Assembly: GCF_033971905.1 (NCBI RefSeq)
Contig: NZ_JALBUT010000006.1
Coordinates: 62,001-126,000 of the forward strand
DNA from: Intestinicryptomonas porci
GTDB lineage: Bacteria; Verrucomicrobiota; Verrucomicrobiia; Opitutales; Intestinicryptomonadaceae
DNA: 64,000 nucleotides
Direction of reading: 5' to 3'
Positions 60,021 through 64,000 of the stretch are shown in pieces (the first letter of the stretch is position 1; every line of letters starts with the position of its first letter). A program made the translations under genes and the position numbers. Under the pieces are notes generated by a model that saw only the letters and a program-made list of their open reading frames with translations, made no database searches and was not told where the DNA came from.

Positions 60021-62813
60021 TTACTTTCTTCTGCGGTACGCCGCAAATGCGAGAGCCAAAGCTCCGAAAATTGCCGCGTATGTAGAAGGTTCAGGAATTA
60101 CAGTAGCCCCTGTATAGTAAACTACGAAATCCTTGTAGCCGCTGTTTTCAAGGCTGTCTTCAACCGCAAAGGTGTAGGATTCGTTATCCAAGCCTCTGGT
60201 TATGACTTCCATCTGCTCCAAGACTTCATTATATTCAAAACTATACCAATATTCGGCAATTTTATTTTCAAGGTTGCCGTCCGCGCTTGAAATCAAAACA
60301 AAGCGTTCGTTATCGTAATTGCCCGACATTCCGGAGAAGTCAACGCTCAAAATTCCGTTGAAGGAATTTTCGATATTGTTTGTAATCTTGATTGCGGAAA
60401 TACCGGTATCATCGAATTTGTATTCCAAAACGCCGCCGATGCGCTCATCAAGAGAAGTCCACGCGCCGCTCATCATTCTGAAAGTTCTTGTTTCAATGGA
60501 AGAACCGCCGCCGACAATGCGCATTATTGCAGTTCCGCTCGAAGCGATGCCGTTGCCGAATTTAAGCTCAGTAAACAAAGCGTCGTTGCCCGAACCGCGA
60601 ACTTCAAAAAGTCCTGTTCCGCCCAAGTAATCCTTGCCGCCGTATTCGTGAACTTTCATTATAACGCCGCCGCCTGTGCTTGTGCGCAAAGTTGTGTTGC
60701 CCGCCATGATGAATTCGCGAACAGCAGTAGATTCGACCATCTGACCTTCCAATGCAATCGTCGTATTTGTAACGATGAGATTATTCTTCTTTTCCGCAGA
60801 ATCGCTCTTGGAATAGAAGCGGTATGTGCCGGCAGTCGAATTGTTGTTGCCAAAATTGAATGTGTTTATATTTGCAGTGTTGCCGGAACCTTGCATTTCA
60901 AACAAGTACATGGCGTCGTCGCCTTGGAACAAGCCGCTAAAGTGCAAATTCTTTTGGGCTTCAAAAGTGCCGTTAGTGCCGAGCATTCTGATTGCGTAAG
61001 TACCGCCCGTATTGCCTTCATTGCCGGGATGGACGTTCATCTGTCCTTTTGAAATGAAAGAAGAGCCGTTGCCCAAAAGCTTGATGCCGACTTCGCCCGA
61101 ACGCATAGCACCATTCTGGGTACTGTATCCATTGTCTGCATTAGTTGTAAGCGTTGCGCCGTCTTTTACAACATAGTAGCTAACTGCATCTCCGCCTTCA
61201 ATATCCGACTGTGAGAAGCTTGCGCTGTTTAACGTTGCGTTTACCCCGTTTGAGAACACCAATTCCTGCTGACCGGAAGCATTGTTTGTCAAACGGAAAT
61301 TCTTGACCGACGTAAATGTTGCAACGCCGATTTCAACCGATGCGACAGAATCGCCCTCGATTTTAGACGAATACATATTGAAGTCGGAATTTGTAAACGA
61401 AAGAGTATTCGTGCTTCCCAAGAAATCAATGTCTATTCTGCTGTTGCCGTGCGAATAAACATTCATGCCGTTTGTCTGGAATGTCGAATTTGTGGCATCG
61501 GCAGTTGAAATGTTGATTTCCGCTTCAGAAACATTTGTATGATTCCAGCCGCCCTTAACATTAAAATTGCCGCCAATTTGGAATATATTGTTGTCTCCGC
61601 TCATAATGAAGTTGGCAGTGCCGCCGAAATCCTCATTTCTTGCAACATCAAATGAACCGACTGTCTGGTACTTTGCATTGCCCTTCATCAAGAAGTTCGT
61701 ATTCCAAGTGCTGTCTGCATTTGTGCGGGCAAGATTCCAAATGGTTTGACCAAAAGCGGCAAACCTTGCCATATTGTCGGCACTGTCGCCTTCCATTTCA
61801 AAGGTGAAAGAACCCATGGTGTGCTGGCTCTTTGTGCCATCCTGTGCGCCCAATATAACATTCTTTGCCGAAACTTTACCGCCGTTTGTGATTGCGAATT
61901 TAAAGAAACTTTCTTCGCTCGTTGCCCTGCCGACTTGCAAAGTGAGGTCAGCCCCTGTCATTCCGGAATTTGTAATATCGGAAGAAAAGTCGTAATAAGT
62001 TACACCGGTAGCCTTGCCGTCACCCCCCAAAGTAAGAACACCGGCACCGTTCCAAACTGAACCATTTGTAATGACAACCGAATTCTGATAATTTTGATTA
62101 TCAGCTCCGGTATTCATAACGTGATTACCCCAGCCGTTGTTTGTGCCGAGATTGTTTATGTTCCAAACATTGTAAGTGGAATTATCAAAAGTGAGCGTAC
62201 CCTTACCATTCATTCCCAATGGATTAACTTCTGTATTTCGATTGAGAGTCGCACCATTTTGGAATACCGCATTGACCTTGCCGACATTGTTTTGGACCGT
62301 TCCGACATTAACACTGCCGTTAACCGTACCGCCGTCCACCAAGAATGCCACAAAATCATCAGCAACAGTGTTAGAAGGACTCCACCAACGAATTGGACGA
62401 TTGGCATCCATCGTCAAAACACCGTTTTTGTTCACTACAACACTCGAACGCCCCGTTATTTCCAAAAACGTATCTTTCGAGCCTGTTGCAACAAAATGCA
62501 ACGTTGAAATCTGATCTCCTTCTGTATCGCCAATGACAAGCTTTGTGTCATTTTCCAAATACATCGAAGCGTCTTCGAGCATATTGACAGTCTGTCCGCC
62601 GACAATTTTAACAGTGGAAGAAGTGGAATTGTTGACATTCAAATAAAACCTGTCGCGAGGTTGCGTAGTTTCCGTTTTAGTCCATTCAATGTCCGACCAA
62701 TTTATGTCGGTAGGCTCCGAAGTTTCAAACTTCCAGTCGTAAATCTGCGCAAAAGAAGGGATAGCCGCAAATGCGACAAGGGTTGATAATGAGGTTAGTA
62801 TTAACTTTTTCAT
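60021..62813 (-). CDS. PEP-CTERM surface protein, 930 aa
   Basis: A large secreted protein. The signal peptide is MKKLILTSLSTLVAFAAIPSFA. The long central part is dominated by Asn-, Thr-, Gly- and Ser-rich strand units with short repeats (for example GNTTLRTSTGGGVIM, NTFNFGNNNSTAGTYRFYS) predicting a beta-helix. It ends in IPEPSTYAAIFGAL, a hydrophobic helix and YRRRK. It is the largest of the three PEP-CTERM proteins in the window. It has no recognised enzymatic domain; adhesion or matrix binding is a guess. Confidence 0.85.
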   Translation of the reverse strand: MKKLILTSLSTLVAFAAIPSFAQIYDWKFETSEPTDINWSDIEWTKTETTQPRDRFYLNVNNSTSSTVKIVGGQTVNMLEDASMYLENDTKLVIGDTEGDQISTLHFVATGSKDTFLEITGRSSVVVNKNGVLTMDANRPIRWWSPSNTVADDFVAFLVDGGTVNGSVNVGTVQNNVGKVNAVFQNGATLNRNTEVNPLGMNGKGTLTFDNSTYNVWNINNLGTNNGWGNHVMNTGADNQNYQNSVVITNGSVWNGAGVLTLGGDGKATGVTYYDFSSDITNSGMTGADLTLQVGRATSEESFFKFAITNGGKVSAKNVILGAQDGTKSQHTMGSFTFEMEGDSADNMARFAAFGQTIWNLARTNADSTWNTNFLMKGNAKYQTVGSFDVARNEDFGGTANFIMSGDNNIFQIGGNFNVKGGWNHTNVSEAEINISTADATNSTFQTNGMNVYSHGNSRIDIDFLGSTNTLSFTNSDFNMYSSKIEGDSVASVEIGVATFTSVKNFRLTNNASGQQELVFSNGVNATLNSASFSQSDIEGGDAVSYYVVKDGATLTTNADNGYSTQNGAMRSGEVGIKLLGNGSSFISKGQMNVHPGNEGNTGGTYAIRMLGTNGTFEAQKNLHFSGLFQGDDAMYLFEMQGSGNTANINTFNFGNNNSTAGTYRFYSKSDSAEKKNNLIVTNTTIALEGQMVESTAVREFIMAGNTTLRTSTGGGVIMKVHEYGGKDYLGGTGLFEVRGSGNDALFTELKFGNGIASSGTAIMRIVGGGSSIETRTFRMMSGAWTSLDERIGGVLEYKFDDTGISAIKITNNIENSFNGILSVDFSGMSGNYDNERFVLISSADGNLENKIAEYWYSFEYNEVLEQMEVITRGLDNESYTFAVEDSLENSGYKDFVVYYTGATVIPEPSTYAAIFGALALAFAAYRRRK

Positions 62814-62842
62814 AAGTATTTAAATTATAAGATTTGAAATTA

Positions 62843-62870
62843 AGTTTAAAACCGAAAGATTTACTGTCAA
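62843..62870 (-). promoter_or_regulatory. Promoter of the third PEP-CTERM gene
   Basis: On the minus strand TTGACA (plus 62865-62870), a 16-nt spacer and TAAACT (plus 62843-62848), about 30 nt before the ATG. The rest of the 62814-63061 gap is A/T-rich with no other feature seen. Confidence 0.6.
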
Positions 62871-63061
62871 CACTTATTTCGTAAAAAATTTCATAACTAA
62901 CTAAAAATCAACAAACCCATACCTAAAATAATAATCAAATAAAATATAAAACCCGATGCAAATAAGGAAAATTCGCTTAAAACAAAAAAAGTATGGACAA
63001 ATTCTCAATATAATGTAGATTTCTCATTTTAATAATCGCGAAAACGCGATTCTGTTTTAAC

Positions 63062-63146
63062 GCTTGAGTGGCGGAATGGTAGACGCTGCGGACTTAAAAT
63101 CCGCTGACTTTAAACAGTCGTACGGGTTCAAGTCCCGTCTTAAGCA
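63062..63146 (+). tRNA. tRNA-Leu (TAA)
   Basis: An 85-nt class II tRNA. Acceptor stem GCTTGAG pairs with CTTAAGC. The anticodon loop CTTAAAA, closed by GCGGA/TCCGC, gives TAA. Variable arm TGACTTTAAACAGTCG. CCA is not encoded. Confidence 0.95.
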
Positions 63147-63180
63147 TAAAAATCCCGAGGCATTGGCGTCGGGATTTTTT
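63147..63180 (+). terminator. Terminator after tRNA-Leu (TAA)
   Basis: AAAATCCCGA pairs with TCGGGATTTT, followed by T. Confidence 0.85.
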
Positions 63181-63372
63181 GCATAATACCTGTGCCCCGC
63201 CCCAACATCATTGCGATAATCCCCGTTTACACCTTGTACTTACTTCAACCGCATCAATCCGTCCACAAACTACTTTTTGGGGACTTTTCAAGCCAAAATA
63301 GGGATATTTTGCGGATTGCAAGCGAACGGCAAGCGGAGGTTGAAAAAGCCCGCAATCCCTTTATTCATCAAC

Positions 63373-63406
63373 AAAAAAGCCCCTAAACGTTTTAATTTAG
63401 GGGCTT
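63373..63406 (-). terminator. Terminator after tRNA-Leu (CAG)
   Basis: AAGCCCCTAAA (63377-63387) pairs exactly with TTTAGGGGCTT (63396-63406). On the minus strand the stem ends in six T. Confidence 0.85.
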
Positions 63407-63415
63407 CAAAAACAG

Positions 63416-63497
63416 TGCTTTAGAAGGGACTTGAACCCTTACGCCTCGCGGCATACGAACCTGAATCGTACGTGTCTGCCAATTCCACCACTAAAGC
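63416..63497 (-). tRNA. tRNA-Leu (CAG)
   Basis: An 82-nt class II tRNA. Acceptor stem GCTTTAG pairs with CTAAAGC. The anticodon loop TTCAGGT, closed by TACGA/TCGTA, gives CAG. CCA is not encoded. Confidence 0.94.
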
Positions 63498-63550
63498 TTG
63501 ATTTAAAGACAATGAATAAAGTCTTAATGCGCCGATTAGTCAAGTTTTCT

Positions 63551-64000
63551 TTAAAGCAAATTGTCTTTTGCGTATTTTACCGCGTGCTCAACGTCGAAAA
63601 AAGCCCCGTCAAGCTGCGCTTCGTATGCGGCATTCAAAATATCCTTGAACTTCACGCTTGGCGTAAGACCAAGCTCTATCAAATGCCTGCCAAGGAGTAT
63701 CGGCTTTGGCGCAGAATCCTTTATAGCGAGAGCTTCCGCCCTTTGCATAATCCACAAGCCCTGAGGGGAATCTTCGGGTTCGATGGGCGGGCGTCCGTTT
63801 CTATCGGCATCGTCGAGGCGCACAAGGCGGTCGATGCGCTTCACCTTACCCGCAAGTCGGCGTATTGCCCCGTCTCCCGCATTGCTGCGCCAAAGATCCA
63901 AAACAGCCATATGACGCTCCACCAAAGGGACGACTTCCTCCACAATGGACTTCTCGCGCGTAAGATGCTCCAAAAATTTGCGCGCAACTTTGCCTCCAAT
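63551..64000 (-). CDS. CCA-adding enzyme-like protein, C-terminal part
   Basis: The frame is open to the window edge; 149 residues of the C-terminus are present. The sequence VARKFLEHLTREKSIVEEVVPLVERHMAVLDLW, then ADRNGRPPIEPEDSPQG and KPILLGRHLIELGLTPSVKFKDILNAAYEAQLDGAF, matches the C-terminal region of bacterial tRNA nucleotidyltransferases of the class that carries an HD domain. The catalytic head lies outside the window. Two tRNA-Leu genes beside it lack encoded CCA and so need such an enzyme. Confidence 0.8.
   Translation of the reverse strand: MGGKVARKFLEHLTREKSIVEEVVPLVERHMAVLDLWRSNAGDGAIRRLAGKVKRIDRLVRLDDADRNGRPPIEPEDSPQGLWIMQRAEALAIKDSAPKPILLGRHLIELGLTPSVKFKDILNAAYEAQLDGAFFDVEHAVKYAKDNLL

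Noticed and set aside
63192..63386. 64-residue frame starting with GTG between the two tRNA-Leu genes
   Set aside because: No ribosome-binding site and no known motif, and it runs into the terminator of the opposite-strand tRNA.
1..64000. CRISPR arrays, prophage or integrative-element genes
   Set aside because: No regularly spaced repeats, cas genes, integrase or phage structural genes were seen; the only mobile DNA is the ISL3 remnant.

Overview
The window looks like chromosomal DNA of a fermentative, Gram-negative member of Verrucomicrobiota, probably an Opitutia/Puniceicoccales-like anaerobe. This is an inference. It rests on three PEP-CTERM proteins with the lineage-typical tail (PEPSTYAAIFGAL followed by a basic end), KDO and outer-membrane genes, a Tat-exported oxidoreductase and TIM-barrel sugar cluster, and a Na+-translocating methylmalonyl-CoA decarboxylase. 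No rRNA or phylogenetic marker was compared with a database. Coding density is high, there is no prophage or CRISPR array, and mobile DNA is limited to one ISL3-type remnant beside a tRNA.

Layout. 1-7.8 kb: an unrecognised partial gene, malQ, lepA-lepB, infC and a Tat-type murein amidase. 7.8-14.4 kb (minus strand): an EamA transporter, a sialate O-acetylesterase-like enzyme, a discoidin-like secreted protein, a Gfo/Idh/MocA oxidoreductase, a DoxX-like membrane protein and a TIM-barrel isomerase, which together suggest sugar or glycan catabolism. 14.5-21.8 kb: methylmalonyl-CoA epimerase, the carboxyltransferase, gamma, biotin-carrier and beta subunits of a sodium pump, a decayed DpnI-like endonuclease gene and a succinate-type CoA-transferase. 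This gives a propionate module (succinyl-CoA to propionyl-CoA with Na+ export). 21.8-34.7 kb: a periplasmic binding protein, rpmG, two nested inverted repeats, a PEP-CTERM protein, prfA-prmC, a lipoprotein, a porin-like protein, a phosphatase, efp-argA and trxA. 34.8-40.5 kb: a second PEP-CTERM protein with a duplicated terminator, an acyltransferase whose start codon appears to be ATA, a glycosyltransferase, tRNA-Val, an ISL3 remnant and tRNA-Ser. 40.6-49.5 kb: a TetR-squalene/hopene cyclase operon with twin operators, carB-carA and a PpiD-like chaperone. 49.6-64 kb: a MurU-AmgK pair for cell-wall recycling, YibE/F, alkaline phosphatase, cysE, valS, kdsC, a glycosyltransferase, a 930-residue PEP-CTERM protein, two tRNA-Leu genes and the end of a CCA-adding enzyme.

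Most notable observations: a full-length CarA whose glutaminase residues are all replaced (Cys to Gly, catalytic His to Tyr); a sodium-pump beta subunit carrying a ~170-residue insert with a lipoyl-like segment; a dpnI-like gene broken by several frameshifts; a pair of nested palindromes sharing one apical sequence; an EF-P with arginine at the modification site; and an shc promoter with an operator filling the -35/-10 spacer.
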